From JABDJZ01 sp047619685 (GTDB lineage Bacteria > Bacteroidota > Rhodothermia > Rhodothermales > UBA10348): a stretch of DNA of 64,000 nt. Within the stretch, counting starts at the first letter, position 1; each line of letters opens with the position of its first letter. The DNA lies in assembly GCA_047619685.1 (NCBI GenBank), contig JBLHLC010000008.1, forward strand, positions 1-64,000. Direction: 5' to 3'. Position numbers and translations under genes: made by a program. The notes under the pieces were generated by a model. It searched no databases. It saw only the letters and a list, made by a program, of their open reading frames with translations, and was not told where the DNA came from. Positions 7,926 to 17,025 of this stretch are shown here, one piece after another.

Positions 7926-10148
7926 GTGCCCGACACACTTGTAAACGTCATATTGCCCCTGCCCTTGGACCGGGCCTACACCTATCGGCTTGCCGATGGG
8001 TTGACTACCGGCCGTTCTGGCATCGTCGGGGCGCGGGTCCAGGTGCCCTTCTCCGGGCGAGTACTCACGGGACTGATCACCGAAGTGGGCGTGGATGCGC
8101 CAAAAGCGGGCAAGTTGGCCGACGTAACGGCCATTCTGGACCTGGAGCCGAGCCTGTCGGGCGAACTGCTGAAGCTGACGCGCTGGGTAGCCGACTACTA
8201 CGCCTGCTCCTGGGGGGAAGCCGTTCGTGCCGCCCTGCCACCAGACGGAAGGCCAAAGACGCAGTTGTACGTCGCCCCCGTCCCTGGGTCGGACCGCGGC
8301 GCCGTCCGCGGCGCAAGACAGCAGGCGGTGCTGGATTATCTGGACTCAGAGAGCAGCCCGCTTCCCGCGGCTGATGTGCTGCGAGCCACGGGGGCGAGCC
8401 ATTCCACACTGCGCGCGCTTGAGTCCAGGGGGGTCCTGGTCATCACGGAGGACGACGCCGCGGTGGGGTTTGCCTCTTCCGGAACGGCGCTGCCGATTGG
8501 ATTGGACGAGTTTCATCCCACGCAGCGGAGTTCGGCCGAGTCGCTTCGAGGTGCCCTGACGGACCGTTCCTATCAGACTTTCCTGCTTCACGGCGTCACA
8601 GGGAGCGGAAAGACAGAGGTGTACATAGATGCGCTGGAGCAAACGGTTCGCTCGGGGCGGGGTGGCATCGTTCTGGTACCCGAAATCGCGCTCACGCCCC
8701 AGACGGTCAGGCGATTTCGGACGCACTTTGGAGACCAGGTGGCCGTTCTTCACTCACGCCTGAGTGATGGGAGTCGGTATGACACGTGGAGGCGCATTCG
8801 TCGGGGCGACTACAAGGTGGTCATTGGCCCTCGATCGGCGGTCTTTGCGCCGCTTCCGGACCTGGGATTGATCGTGGTGGACGAGGAGCACGAATCGTCG
8901 TACAAACAATTCGAGCCAGCACCGCGCTACAATGCGCGAGATGTCGCCGTTGTACGCGCATCCATGAACAATGCCGTGTGCGTCCTGGGGTCGGCGACGC
9001 CATCGCTGGAGAGTTTCCATAACGCACAGATCGGGAAATACACCCTGCTCTCGATGCCCGACCGGGTGCCCTTGGCAGGCGGGGGTAGTGCCCGGCTCCC
9101 GGAGGTGCGGATCATAGACATGCTGGGCGACCGAAGTCCGGGTAGACCCCATCCGATTATCTCGAAGGCGCTCCGGGTGGCGATGGCCAAGAGACTCGAA
9201 AAGGGTGAACAGATCATCCTGTTGCAGAACAGGCGAGGATTTTCCCCAATACTGTCATGCGATACCTGCGGAAAGTCACCAGAATGTCCTGACTGCTCGG
9301 TCTCTCTGACCTGGCACAAGGCGCAAGGACTGCTTCGGTGCCACTACTGCGGAAGGTCGTTCAGGGTGGATAACAGCTGCCGCGCGTGCGGGAAAGGGAG
9401 CCTTGACCCCATTGGAGCGGGGACCCAGCGTGTCGAGGAGGAGCTTGAGACCCTGTTTCCATCGGCCAGGGTGCTCCGGATGGATTTGGACACCACATCG
9501 CGCAAGGATGCGCACGATCACATTTTGCAGGCGTTTGGATCCGGCGAGGCCGACATACTCGTCGGCACGCAGATGGTCGCCAAAGGCCTGGATTTTCCGC
9601 GTGTGACCCTTGTGGGCGTGGTGGATGCCGACGCTGGCCTTCTTTTTCCGGACTTCCGGGCAGATGAGCGGACTTTTCAGCTGCTGACTCAGGTTGCCGG
9701 GCGGGCGGGGCGGGCGGATTTGAAGGGAGAAGTCTATTTTCAGACCAGAAACTCGCATCACCCGGTGATCCTGTTGGCCCGTCACCATGACTACCTGGGA
9801 TTCGCCGCCTCGGCTCTGGCGACGAGGGAGTTCCTCCGATATCCGCCCTTTACGCGCGCCGTCAGGCTGGAATTCCGGGGCCCGGACGATGCCAAGGTGC
9901 GGGCCCTGGCCCTGCGCTTTTCGAAGGCCTTCTCGCAGAGCCAATCTGAGGTTGAGTTGATCGGTCCCGCACCTGCGTTCATCGCCAGGGTGAGAAAGTC
10001 GTGGCGACATCTCGCCCTTCTCAAAGTGCCGCGTACCGTCTCGGGTCCTCGCGTGAAACAGATCGTGGACCATGCGCTAAAGGGGATGGGTACGCTGCCC
10101 CGTGGGTACCGGGTCAACGTGGATGTAGACCCCATGGGAATGATCTGA
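7926..10148 (+). CDS. priA: Primosomal protein N' (replication restart helicase PriA)
   Basis: A 740-residue helicase that reloads the replisome at repaired forks. The N-terminal 3'-DNA-binding domain (about residues 1-100) precedes a winged-helix part and the helicase core. Walker A lies at residues 223-230 (GVTGSGKT) and the DEEH box in VVDEEHESSYKQ. Eight cysteines in four CxxC pairs, between CDTCG and CRACG, form the two zinc sites typical of PriA. The helicase C-terminal motif VAGRAGRADLKGEV is present. The start codon is GTG. The gene is complete and faces the TPR gene, leaving 14 bases between the two stops. Confidence 0.96.
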   Translation: MPDTLVNVILPLPLDRAYTYRLADGLTTGRSGIVGARVQVPFSGRVLTGLITEVGVDAPKAGKLADVTAILDLEPSLSGELLKLTRWVADYYACSWGEAVRAALPPDGRPKTQLYVAPVPGSDRGAVRGARQQAVLDYLDSESSPLPAADVLRATGASHSTLRALESRGVLVITEDDAAVGFASSGTALPIGLDEFHPTQRSSAESLRGALTDRSYQTFLLHGVTGSGKTEVYIDALEQTVRSGRGGIVLVPEIALTPQTVRRFRTHFGDQVAVLHSRLSDGSRYDTWRRIRRGDYKVVIGPRSAVFAPLPDLGLIVVDEEHESSYKQFEPAPRYNARDVAVVRASMNNAVCVLGSATPSLESFHNAQIGKYTLLSMPDRVPLAGGGSARLPEVRIIDMLGDRSPGRPHPIISKALRVAMAKRLEKGEQIILLQNRRGFSPILSCDTCGKSPECPDCSVSLTWHKAQGLLRCHYCGRSFRVDNSCRACGKGSLDPIGAGTQRVEEELETLFPSARVLRMDLDTTSRKDAHDHILQAFGSGEADILVGTQMVAKGLDFPRVTLVGVVDADAGLLFPDFRADERTFQLLTQVAGRAGRADLKGEVYFQTRNSHHPVILLARHHDYLGFAASALATREFLRYPPFTRAVRLEFRGPDDAKVRALALRFSKAFSQSQSEVELIGPAPAFIARVRKSWRHLALLKVPRTVSGPRVKQIVDHALKGMGTLPRGYRVNVDVDPMGMI

Positions 10149-10162
10149 ACTCCAGACGGTGC

Positions 10163-11749
10163 CTAGGAGCCGAGTCGCTCCAAAGCGAAGCGAGCGCGCT
10201 GCTCGTTTGTGCCCTGATAGTCGTAGGGCGGCTTGTAATCAACGACCGCGGTATAAAACTGGCGTGCCAACTGGAACCGCCCGCTTCTCTCGTGGACTCG
10301 GCCCGTGTAGTACAGGCCATAGGCCGCCCACTTGGCCGCTGGGTCGCCCGGGTTGGCTATCCCGAGGGCATACTGCTCCAGGGCTTCCGATGTGCGGCCG
10401 GACTCGTCCAGGGTGCGCCCACGGCGGTAGGCGATTTCGGCGCGCAGGTTTTCCGAACCAGCGGGGACGCGTAGCGCCAGGGCGGCCAGCAATGAGTCCG
10501 CACGGGGGTAATCACCGCGGTCGTGGGACATGCGGGCACGGAGCAGGGTCTTTTCGTCCTCGTCCATGGGCCGCTCGAGCCGGGAACGCGCAAGCCTCGC
10601 TGATGCCTCATCAGAGTCGTATTCTCGTGTCGCTACTACCCGCCGATAAGCCACCTCCGCTTCCGCGCGGCGCCCGGCCATTTCCAGCGCTTGGCCCTCG
10701 CCCAGGCTTGCTACCGCAATCAAGGCGGTGCCTCTATGGGAATCCAGATACCCGCCGTACCCGGCTGCCGCCTCCCTCCAGCGCTCCTGCTTGAAATCGG
10801 CGTCGGCGCGGTAGAACCTCAGGTAATCCAGTTGCACTTGGCCCGGGATGCCTCTGGGCAAAGAATCGAGCACGGCCTCCGCCTCGGCAACTCTTCGGTT
10901 TCTCAAGAGGACGTCGGCCTGAACCATCCCGAAGAGCGGGCTTTGGTCATACCGCAGGCGGAGCGCGTCCAGCGTCGAGGAGGCTTCAACCCTGGATGGG
11001 AGCTCAAAAGAGTCCAGCGCCGCCAGGAAGAGAAGACTTTCTTCTTTTCCGTAGACACTGCTGGATGCAGCTTTTTCCAACTGATTCAGGCCAATTTCGA
11101 TGTTCGTCTCAAACCCGAAGACGGAAAGGAATCGCCGATAGCGACGGGGTAGCGTGCCTAGGGCCGTGTGTACAATCCCGAGCGTCTTATAGGCCTCAAA
11201 GAACGTTGAGTCAGCCTCCAGAAGGCCAGACATGGCGCGATAGGCACTCACAGCGGCCATCGCGGCGCGCACGTAGTTGCCCTTCTTGGTCCAGGCAATC
11301 GAGCGCTGGAAGTCCGTTTCCGCGCTGAGATAGGTCTTCCCACGAGACGGGCCTTGGCCTGCGAGGGCCTCCCGCAGGGAGTCCGACCTCTCGAAAAACG
11401 TCTCGTAGTCCTCGGGCCGGTCGAACAGCAACACCCTCAAGATTGATGTGGTTGCCAAATGGTGATAGGCAGCCGGGACGCCATCAGGTTGCGCCGCCAG
11501 CCGGTAGAATGTGGCCTCACCGGCGGAGAAATACCCCGAGAGCACTTCCCGTCTTCCGCGGTTCAACATCACCGCCGACGCATCCTCGGTCAGCATCATC
11601 GCTTCTTGTGCCGGGGCGGGACCAGGAGGGACAGCGGCCAAAGCTAGTGTCACCGAAAGCACCAGACATGACAGGACGGCGGAACACGCCAGTACCAGCC
11701 TGATCCCATGACGGAGTAGGCCGGCAGGAGCAGTCCAGCGGAACGCCAT
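10163..11749 (-). CDS. Exported TPR protein related to the TTC39/IML2 (DUF3808) family
   Basis: A protein of about 528 residues with an N-terminal hydrophobic export signal and a body of helical repeats typical of tetratricopeptide repeats, such as AEAEVAYRRVVATREY and EALEQYALGIANPGDPAAKWAAYGLYYTGRVHE. A segment near the middle (LPRRYRRFLSVFGF followed by IGLNQLEKAA) resembles the FVGFSGDRExGLxxL signature of TTC39/IML2 proteins. The function is unknown, and a scaffold role is likely for TPR proteins. The start is uncertain. ATG 11749 gives a compact signal peptide, but a TTG at 11794 or 11788 lies just after a strong AAGGAG sequence. Transcription converges with priA. Confidence 0.7.
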   Translation of the reverse strand: MAFRWTAPAGLLRHGIRLVLACSAVLSCLVLSVTLALAAVPPGPAPAQEAMMLTEDASAVMLNRGRREVLSGYFSAGEATFYRLAAQPDGVPAAYHHLATTSILRVLLFDRPEDYETFFERSDSLREALAGQGPSRGKTYLSAETDFQRSIAWTKKGNYVRAAMAAVSAYRAMSGLLEADSTFFEAYKTLGIVHTALGTLPRRYRRFLSVFGFETNIEIGLNQLEKAASSSVYGKEESLLFLAALDSFELPSRVEASSTLDALRLRYDQSPLFGMVQADVLLRNRRVAEAEAVLDSLPRGIPGQVQLDYLRFYRADADFKQERWREAAAGYGGYLDSHRGTALIAVASLGEGQALEMAGRRAEAEVAYRRVVATREYDSDEASARLARSRLERPMDEDEKTLLRARMSHDRGDYPRADSLLAALALRVPAGSENLRAEIAYRRGRTLDESGRTSEALEQYALGIANPGDPAAKWAAYGLYYTGRVHERSGRFQLARQFYTAVVDYKPPYDYQGTNEQRARFALERLGS

Positions 11750-11954
11750 CACTAGGCTGGTTCTTCCCTTTAGCGGGCATCCTGACAAATTCAACTTCTC
11801 CTTTTTTTGCTCTGAAGAGCCTATCCGATTGGAGCCTGCACCTTAGTCTCGACCACCCAAACCGTTCCGGGTCTGTCCGTGCTGGCGCTGCGATTCTTGA
11901 CCCCGATCCAACTCATTGGTCGGAACCAAGGAATCCGACCTTCGTTGGCCGCGG
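11750..11954. other. Intergenic stretch between TPR gene and SRP RNA
   Basis: This stretch is bounded by the minus-strand TPR gene and the plus-strand SRP RNA. It holds a purine-rich AAGGAG site on the minus strand near 11800-11805 that may serve an upstream TTG start of the TPR gene. A small inverted repeat (GCTCT/AGAGC) lies near 11810-11820 next to a T-run. I see no convincing promoter hexamers for the RNA gene and no supported coding frame. Confidence 0.4.
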
Positions 11955-12061
11955 CCAAGGGGTAAGTCCCGTACGACCAGCTCCCTCTGAACTCCGTCAG
12001 GGCCGGAAGGCAGCAGCGGTAAGAGGTTGTAGCGGTGCGATACGGATAGCTTGCCCCTTGG
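11955..12061 (+). ncRNA. ffs: Signal recognition particle RNA (4.5S type, small bacterial form)
   Basis: The conserved SRP domain is present: GTCAGG, then the closing stem GCC, the GGAA tetraloop and GGC, then AGCAG, centred near 12005. This is the Ffh-binding hairpin, with a compensated closing stem compared with E. coli. Further out, CCTCT pairs with AGAGG and CCGTA with TACGG. The ends form a long terminal helix, CCAAGGGGTAAG (from 11955) with CTTGCCCCTTGG (to 12061), with one G-U pair. The inferred length is about 107 nucleotides, like the small SRP RNA without an Alu domain. A TTTATTTTT stretch after the last helix may help termination. The RNA pairs with Ffh to target membrane proteins. 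Confidence 0.9.
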
Positions 12062-12139
12062 TTTATTTTTGCGGGTTGGCTGGGCGGCTCCGTTCATTGG
12101 AGTCCGCTGCAGAGAGACCCCGCACCCTGACCTCCGGAT

Positions 12140-13378
12140 ATGGAATCCAAGATCGAATCGTTTGATGCCATCGTCGTGGGCGCCGGCCCTGGCGGAGCCA
12201 CGACGTCTGCCCTGCTGGCTCGCAGGGGAAAGAGGGTGCTTGTGCTGGACCAAAGCTCCTTTCCGAGGGACAAGGTTTGTGGTGACGGCATCTCCGGAAA
12301 GAGTCTGGACGCGATTCGCGAGCTTGGACTGGAGGATCGTTTCGACAACGCTGAGACCCTGGGTAGTTGGGGGGTCACGTTCAGCGGACCCTATGGCGAC
12401 CAGGTTTCGATACCGTTCGGAAAGCAACTGACCGGTAAGTCCGCGCCTGGCTTTGTGAGCACGCGCATGGCTTTTGACAAGGTCCTCTTCGATGCGGCCC
12501 TGGAGGAAGGCGCTGACATCCGGGTGAACAGCACCGTGACCGGTCTCATCAAGGACGGAGACCGGGTCACTGGCGTACGCTACAAGACGCCGGATAGCCA
12601 ACCGGCCGAAGCCTACGCTCCGATTGTGATAGGCGCCGATGGTGCGTACTCGGTCGTGGCTCGCGAACTCGGAATGGATCAACTTGAGGAAAAGCATTAC
12701 GTCGCGGCCGTCCGAGCCTACTTCGATGGCGTCACGGGTTTTAACGCCGGCAACTTCATTGAGCTACACTTCGTCGAGGACGTGATTCCAGGCTATTTCT
12801 GGATCTTTCCCCTTCCCCATGGCCAAGCGAATGTTGGCGTTGGCATGCTGAGTTCGGAGATCAAGAAGCGCAACGTCAAGCTGAAACCACTGCTTGACGC
12901 CATGATAAAGCACCCCCGATTCAAGGATCGCTTTACCAACGCAACGCAGGTGACTCCAACCAAGGGTTGGGGGTTGCCGGTGGGGTCAAAACCTCGGACA
13001 ATGGCTGGAGACGGGTGGCTGCTGATCGGCGACGCGGCCAGCCTGATCGACCCCTTCAGTGGCGAAGGCATCGGAAACGCCATGGTGACGGGCATGAAGG
13101 CTGCCGACTGGATTGATCGGGCTGCTACTGCCAACGACTACTCTGCCCGGTTTCTTGCGGGTTACGAGAAGGAGGTGCTGGACCTTCTACGAGGCGAGTT
13201 CCGCCTCAGTCATATGATGCAGAAGCTGGGTCGATGGAAATGGCTTCTCAATACTGTCATCGCCAAGGCGTCCCGATCCCGAGAACTTGCAGATACTATC
13301 AGCTGCATGTTTGACGATCTTTCGGAGCGCAAGAAACTCCTTACCCTCGGATTCTACTGGCGCGTTCTGACCGCCTGA
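12140..13378 (+). CDS. FAD-dependent oxidoreductase, geranylgeranyl reductase family
   Basis: A 412-residue flavoprotein. The N-terminal dinucleotide-binding motif is VVGAGPGGATTSALLARRG, followed by the family's conserved PRDKVCGDGISG segment. A second FAD motif, LLIGDAASLIDPFSGEGIGNAM, sits near residue 300. Family members reduce isoprenoid double bonds in chlorophyll, archaeal lipid or quinone side chains, but many are uncharacterised. In a bacterium with menaquinone, a role in prenyl-chain saturation is possible, though unproven. It starts 78 bases after the SRP RNA and is followed by yajC after 37 bases. Confidence 0.85.
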   Translation: MESKIESFDAIVVGAGPGGATTSALLARRGKRVLVLDQSSFPRDKVCGDGISGKSLDAIRELGLEDRFDNAETLGSWGVTFSGPYGDQVSIPFGKQLTGKSAPGFVSTRMAFDKVLFDAALEEGADIRVNSTVTGLIKDGDRVTGVRYKTPDSQPAEAYAPIVIGADGAYSVVARELGMDQLEEKHYVAAVRAYFDGVTGFNAGNFIELHFVEDVIPGYFWIFPLPHGQANVGVGMLSSEIKKRNVKLKPLLDAMIKHPRFKDRFTNATQVTPTKGWGLPVGSKPRTMAGDGWLLIGDAASLIDPFSGEGIGNAMVTGMKAADWIDRAATANDYSARFLAGYEKEVLDLLRGEFRLSHMMQKLGRWKWLLNTVIAKASRSRELADTISCMFDDLSERKKLLTLGFYWRVLTA

Positions 13379-13415
13379 GTCCTCTCAAAGACACCACTCC
13401 CAAACACCGGTAGCC

Positions 13416-13724
13416 GTGAATCTTCCCGTCGCAATCGCAATCGCTCAGGCGGCCGAGTCCGCCAATCCGCTGCAGATGTTTCTGCCGCTGATTCTCATTT
13501 TTCTGGTCTTCTATTTCCTGATCATTCGCCCGCAGAAGAAGAAGGAAGACACCCGCAAGAAGATGATTGAAGCTGTGCAGAAAGGGGACAAGGTGGTCAC
13601 TATTGGCGGGGTCCACGGCTCGGTCACGCAGGTCGACGAAACCAGCGTTCTCCTTCAGGTTGACACCAACGTCAAGCTCCGTGTCGAAAAGAGCGGTCTC
13701 TCGAACGTGGCGACCAAGAACTAA
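13416..13724 (+). CDS. yajC: Preprotein translocase subunit YajC
   Basis: A 102-residue protein starting with GTG. After a short N-terminal part it has one membrane helix (residues about 20-40, ending FYFLIIRPQKKK). The cytoplasmic domain follows, with the hallmark GDKVVTIGGVHGSV. YajC associates with SecD-SecF at the inner membrane. The length and motif are typical. secD and secF are not adjacent here. The next gene begins two bases after this stop, so the two are likely co-transcribed. Confidence 0.95.
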   Translation: MNLPVAIAIAQAAESANPLQMFLPLILIFLVFYFLIIRPQKKKEDTRKKMIEAVQKGDKVVTIGGVHGSVTQVDETSVLLQVDTNVKLRVEKSGLSNVATKN

Positions 13725-13725
13725 C

Positions 13726-14673
13726 GTGGAAGACCAGGCCGGGCCAGGGCCCAGCCTCCTCGTAAGACTCGAGAGGATAGTTGAATCGCCTGTCGTGCGG
13801 TTCCTGGCAGTTGCCGTACTGTTGGTTCTTGTCGTGCGCGCAGCTGATTCCGAGGCGATGAGAGACGCCGCCGCGACGGCTCGGTGGATTCTGGTGCTCC
13901 CGGCGCTCCTGCTCGTTCCTGTGCAGTATCTGGGAGCCGCTCTGCTATGGCGTGGGCTCGCCCGGACCATCGATCCCAAGTTGTCCCTCGCCGAGGCCTT
14001 TCGTGCGGTGATGGGGGGGCTGTCCGTGTCCATCTGGACGCCCGGCCGAGCAGGCGAATTCGCTGCCAGGCCGACCTTGATGCCCCGGGGCAGCCGGAAG
14101 GCGTTTGCGGTCGCCGTCGGCACAGAGAGCCTCCTACGATTACCCGTTCCGCTGCTTCTGGGGATACCCGCGGCCTTTGTGGTGGGCTTTACCGGACATG
14201 TGGCCTTTGCGGGGGTTTTGTGTATTACGGCCGGAGCGACGGTCCTCCTTTTGCTTTCGCCGGGCCTTTCTGATTGGCTCGCCAGAAAGCTGCGCATTCA
14301 TAACCACACGGCTTTTTTTGCGAGCCTTAGCCCGGCTAGACGCTGGGCCCTGATGGCTGGGCATGGGGGCCGCTACCTGATTCTGACCGCCCAGTTTTCC
14401 TTGATCGCCCTGGCCATGTCCGGGACCGCGGAGGTGCCCCACATGGCGATCGCTTCGGCCGCCGTGATTGTCTTCGCGGCAAAGCTGCTTGCTCCCGTAC
14501 TCAGTTTTGCCGAATTGGGGATTCGCGAAGGCGCGTCCATCGTTGCTTTTGGCGCAGTCGGTTTTTCGGTGGAGGCCGCCCTTCAGGCGTCGCTCCTGCT
14601 TTACGGAGTCAACGTGCTCCTTCCGGCCGGTTTTGGGGCCATGATCTGGCTCCGCAGGGCCCAGGCCAGCTAG
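13726..14673 (+). CDS. Membrane protein of the LPG-synthase-TM / UPF0104 family
   Basis: A 315-residue integral membrane protein with about eight hydrophobic helices. Characteristic family motifs are SIWTPGRAGEFAARP near residue 100 and FAELGIREGASIV near residue 265. These occur in the membrane domain of lysylphosphatidylglycerol synthases and in flippase-like relatives. No aminoacyl-transferase (DUF2156) domain is attached, so it is the stand-alone membrane form of uncertain function. I place the start at the GTG at 13726, since any longer reading overlaps yajC in another frame. Its stop overlaps that of the convergent aldo/keto reductase by four bases. Confidence 0.75.
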   Translation: MEDQAGPGPSLLVRLERIVESPVVRFLAVAVLLVLVVRAADSEAMRDAAATARWILVLPALLLVPVQYLGAALLWRGLARTIDPKLSLAEAFRAVMGGLSVSIWTPGRAGEFAARPTLMPRGSRKAFAVAVGTESLLRLPVPLLLGIPAAFVVGFTGHVAFAGVLCITAGATVLLLLSPGLSDWLARKLRIHNHTAFFASLSPARRWALMAGHGGRYLILTAQFSLIALAMSGTAEVPHMAIASAAVIVFAAKLLAPVLSFAELGIREGASIVAFGAVGFSVEAALQASLLLYGVNVLLPAGFGAMIWLRRAQAS

Positions 14674-15632
14674 ATCGCGCCGACGGTGAGGATGCGCTCG
14701 ATTTCCCGGGCGACGTCTGCCGGCAAGGCGAAACCCGATGCGGTAGCAGTTGCCGAGATCTGGCCCGGCCTTCGTGCGCCTACAATCGCTGCTGTCACCG
14801 TTGGGTCTCGGAGCGTCCAGGCCACGGCCAACTCCGCAAGCGATCGGTCCAGTTGGGCGGCCAGGGGTCGCAGTGCCTCCACGATGCGCAAGTTGTGAGC
14901 AAACCCCGGAGCCTGAAAATGGCGGTTCTTGAGGCGCCAGTCTCCTTCCGGTAGCGATTCCAATCGTTCCAGGTCAAACCGCCCTGTCAGTAGTCCGGCC
15001 TGCATCGGACTGTACGCTACCACTCCGACATTCTCGGACTCGCAGTACGGTCTCAACTCACCTTCGAAGCCCCTTTCAAGCATGGAGTATGGCGGTTGCA
15101 ACGATCCGACCGGGTGTATCGCGGCCACTCTCTCCAACTGGGCAACGGAGAAATTGGAGACGCCAATGTGGCGGACTTTGCCCTCCTGTTTCAGAGCCGC
15201 CATTGTTTCCCACGCGTCTGCAATCTCCGCTTCAGGATTCGGCCAGTGAATCTGATACAGGTCAATGTGGTCTACCCCGAGCCGGCGCAGGCTGGCTTCG
15301 GCCTCCGCTCTAACCGACTCTCCACGGAGCCGGCCGTACACCGTGCCCGTGGAGGCGTCATCCCAGACCAGTCCGCATTTCGTGGCGATAATCACCTCAT
15401 GGCGACGGTCGGCCAACGCTTTGCCGACGATAGACTCGGAGTGGCCGAGGCCGTAGGTTGGGGCCGTATCGATCCAATTAACGCCCAGATCGAGGGCCTC
15501 GTGGATCGTTCTTATCGACTCCACATCGTCTTGCGGACCCCAGCCCCAGTCCCAGGGACCGCCAATTGCCCAGGTCCCCAATCCAACCGTGGTGAGGGTC
15601 AAATCCGTTCCGCCCAGAGTGCGTTTTTCCAT
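14670..15632 (-). CDS. Aldo/keto reductase
   Basis: A 320-residue NADPH-dependent reductase with a TIM-barrel fold. The active-site sequence VNWIDTAPTYGLGHSE carries the expected Asp and Tyr. The Lys lies in VIIATKCGLVW, the His in LYQIHWPNP, and the cofactor motif near the C-terminus is VGARRPGQI. It most resembles the yajO/tas-like group, but the substrate is unknown. The first in-frame ATG is at 15632; an upstream TTG at 15650 would add six residues. It is divergent from ribBA with 57 bases between. Confidence 0.88.
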   Translation of the reverse strand: MEKRTLGGTDLTLTTVGLGTWAIGGPWDWGWGPQDDVESIRTIHEALDLGVNWIDTAPTYGLGHSESIVGKALADRRHEVIIATKCGLVWDDASTGTVYGRLRGESVRAEAEASLRRLGVDHIDLYQIHWPNPEAEIADAWETMAALKQEGKVRHIGVSNFSVAQLERVAAIHPVGSLQPPYSMLERGFEGELRPYCESENVGVVAYSPMQAGLLTGRFDLERLESLPEGDWRLKNRHFQAPGFAHNLRIVEALRPLAAQLDRSLAELAVAWTLRDPTVTAAIVGARRPGQISATATASGFALPADVAREIERILTVGAI

Positions 15633-15689
15633 CGTCTCATTGGTTTTCAAAAGAACGAACCTCTAACGGCGCACCCGGTTCACACCCGC

Positions 15690-16961
15690 ATGACAGGCAC
15701 CAACCACACCAGCAACTCGATTCCTTTCGATTCTATCGAGGACGCCCTCGAAGAAATTCGCAACGGGCGGTTGATCATCGTTGTAGACGACGAAGACCGC
15801 GAAAATGAAGGAGACTTCGTCGGCGCGGCCGAACTGGTAACCCCCGAGTCCGTCAATTTCATGGCTATGCACGGGAGAGGACTGATTTGTGTGCCGATAA
15901 CCCGTGAGCGGTCTGTGGATCTGGGCCTGGACATGATGGTGGACGCCAATTCTGCTTTGTACGATACGGCGTTCACGGTGTCAGTCGATTTCGTGACAGA
16001 TACGACAACGGGCATTTCCGCGCAGGACCGTGCAAAAACGATCAGGGCTCTTGCTGACGCGGGTACCCGCCCGACAGATCTGGGCAAGCCGGGTCATGTA
16101 TTCCCTCTCAGGGCCCAGCGTGGCGGTGTTCTGAGACGCGCGGGCCACACCGAGGCGGCCGTCGATCTGGCACGGTTGGCTGGCTTGCAGCCGGCTGGCG
16201 TGCTGGTGGAGATCATGAACGAGGATGGGTCCATGGCGCGTGTCCCTGACCTCAGGACCGTGGCCAAGCGCTTCGATATGCGCATGATCACGATCCAGGA
16301 CCTCATTGCGTACCGTATGCGCCACGAGATCTTGATTCGGCGGCTTGTTGAGGTAGACATGCCCACCCGCTTTGGGAGTTTCAAACTGATTGCCTACGAG
16401 GAGCGTTTGTCAGGAGACAATCACCTGGCATTGGTGCGGGGAGAGTGGACTGCGGAGACGCCCGTTCTTGTCCGGGTTCACTCGCAGTGTGTTACGGGCG
16501 ACATTTTCGGTTCGCTGCGGTGCGACTGTGGTGATCAGCTGGCGCGGGCGCTGAGGCAGGTAGAACGAGAAGGACAGGGCGCGGTGCTCTATATGAAGCA
16601 GGAGGGCCGTGGAATTGGACTTATCAACAAGCTCCGGGCCTACAAGCTTCAAGAAGAGGGGCTGGATACGGTGGAGGCAAACGAGGCGCTCGGTTTCAAC
16701 ATGGACCACCGCGACTACGGGATCGGTTGCCAGATTCTAGCCGACCTTGGCATTCGAAAACTCCGCCTGATGACCAACAATCCTCAGAAACGGGTCGGCC
16801 TCAGTGGTTACGGCCTGGAGATCGTGGAGCAAGTTCCTATCGAGATCGAACCCAATGAGGTGAACACCCGGTACCTGGAGACCAAGCGCGACCGGATGGG
16901 CCACATGATTCTGGGAGAAACCTCCGCGCACGATGAGGACCTCCTCCGCAGGATCCTCTAG
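15690..16961 (+). CDS. ribBA: Bifunctional DHBP synthase / GTP cyclohydrolase II (RibBA)
   Basis: A 423-residue fusion for the first steps of riboflavin synthesis. Residues 1-205 form 3,4-dihydroxy-2-butanone 4-phosphate synthase, with the acidic signature DDEDRENEGDF and the HGRGLICVPIT segment. Residues 206-423 form GTP cyclohydrolase II. Its zinc cysteines lie in GDIFGSLRCDCGDQL (with another upstream in SQCVTG), and KQEGRGIGL is the substrate loop. Both halves look complete. The start at 15690 fits the N-terminus of the family, and longer readings overlap the divergent aldo/keto reductase. No FMN riboswitch is visible in the short upstream gap, and no other rib gene is near. Confidence 0.95.
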   Translation: MTGTNHTSNSIPFDSIEDALEEIRNGRLIIVVDDEDRENEGDFVGAAELVTPESVNFMAMHGRGLICVPITRERSVDLGLDMMVDANSALYDTAFTVSVDFVTDTTTGISAQDRAKTIRALADAGTRPTDLGKPGHVFPLRAQRGGVLRRAGHTEAAVDLARLAGLQPAGVLVEIMNEDGSMARVPDLRTVAKRFDMRMITIQDLIAYRMRHEILIRRLVEVDMPTRFGSFKLIAYEERLSGDNHLALVRGEWTAETPVLVRVHSQCVTGDIFGSLRCDCGDQLARALRQVEREGQGAVLYMKQEGRGIGLINKLRAYKLQEEGLDTVEANEALGFNMDHRDYGIGCQILADLGIRKLRLMTNNPQKRVGLSGYGLEIVEQVPIEIEPNEVNTRYLETKRDRMGHMILGETSAHDEDLLRRIL

Positions 16962-17025
16962 GCTCAGCTGGGAACGCTGCCCACCGGTCCCCGCGAGCCG
17001 GGTCCGACAGGTTGATCTCGATGTG

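Noticed and set aside
11806..11820. Hairpin with T-run as a terminator upstream of the SRP RNA
   Set aside because: The T-run comes before the small hairpin on the plus strand, so the order is wrong for an intrinsic terminator there.
11950..12065. Long SRP RNA with an Alu domain
   Set aside because: The terminal helix closes at about 107 bases and the flanking sequence does not show the Alu-domain pattern, so the small form is more likely.
11843..12697. A minus-strand open frame of 284 codons
   Set aside because: It runs across the SRP RNA and the start of the plus-strand flavoprotein, has no recognisable domain, and is a by-product of GC-rich codon bias.
15096..15689. Long upstream extension of the ribBA frame
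   Set aside because: It runs antisense through the aldo/keto reductase gene; ATG 15690 matches the family's N-terminus.
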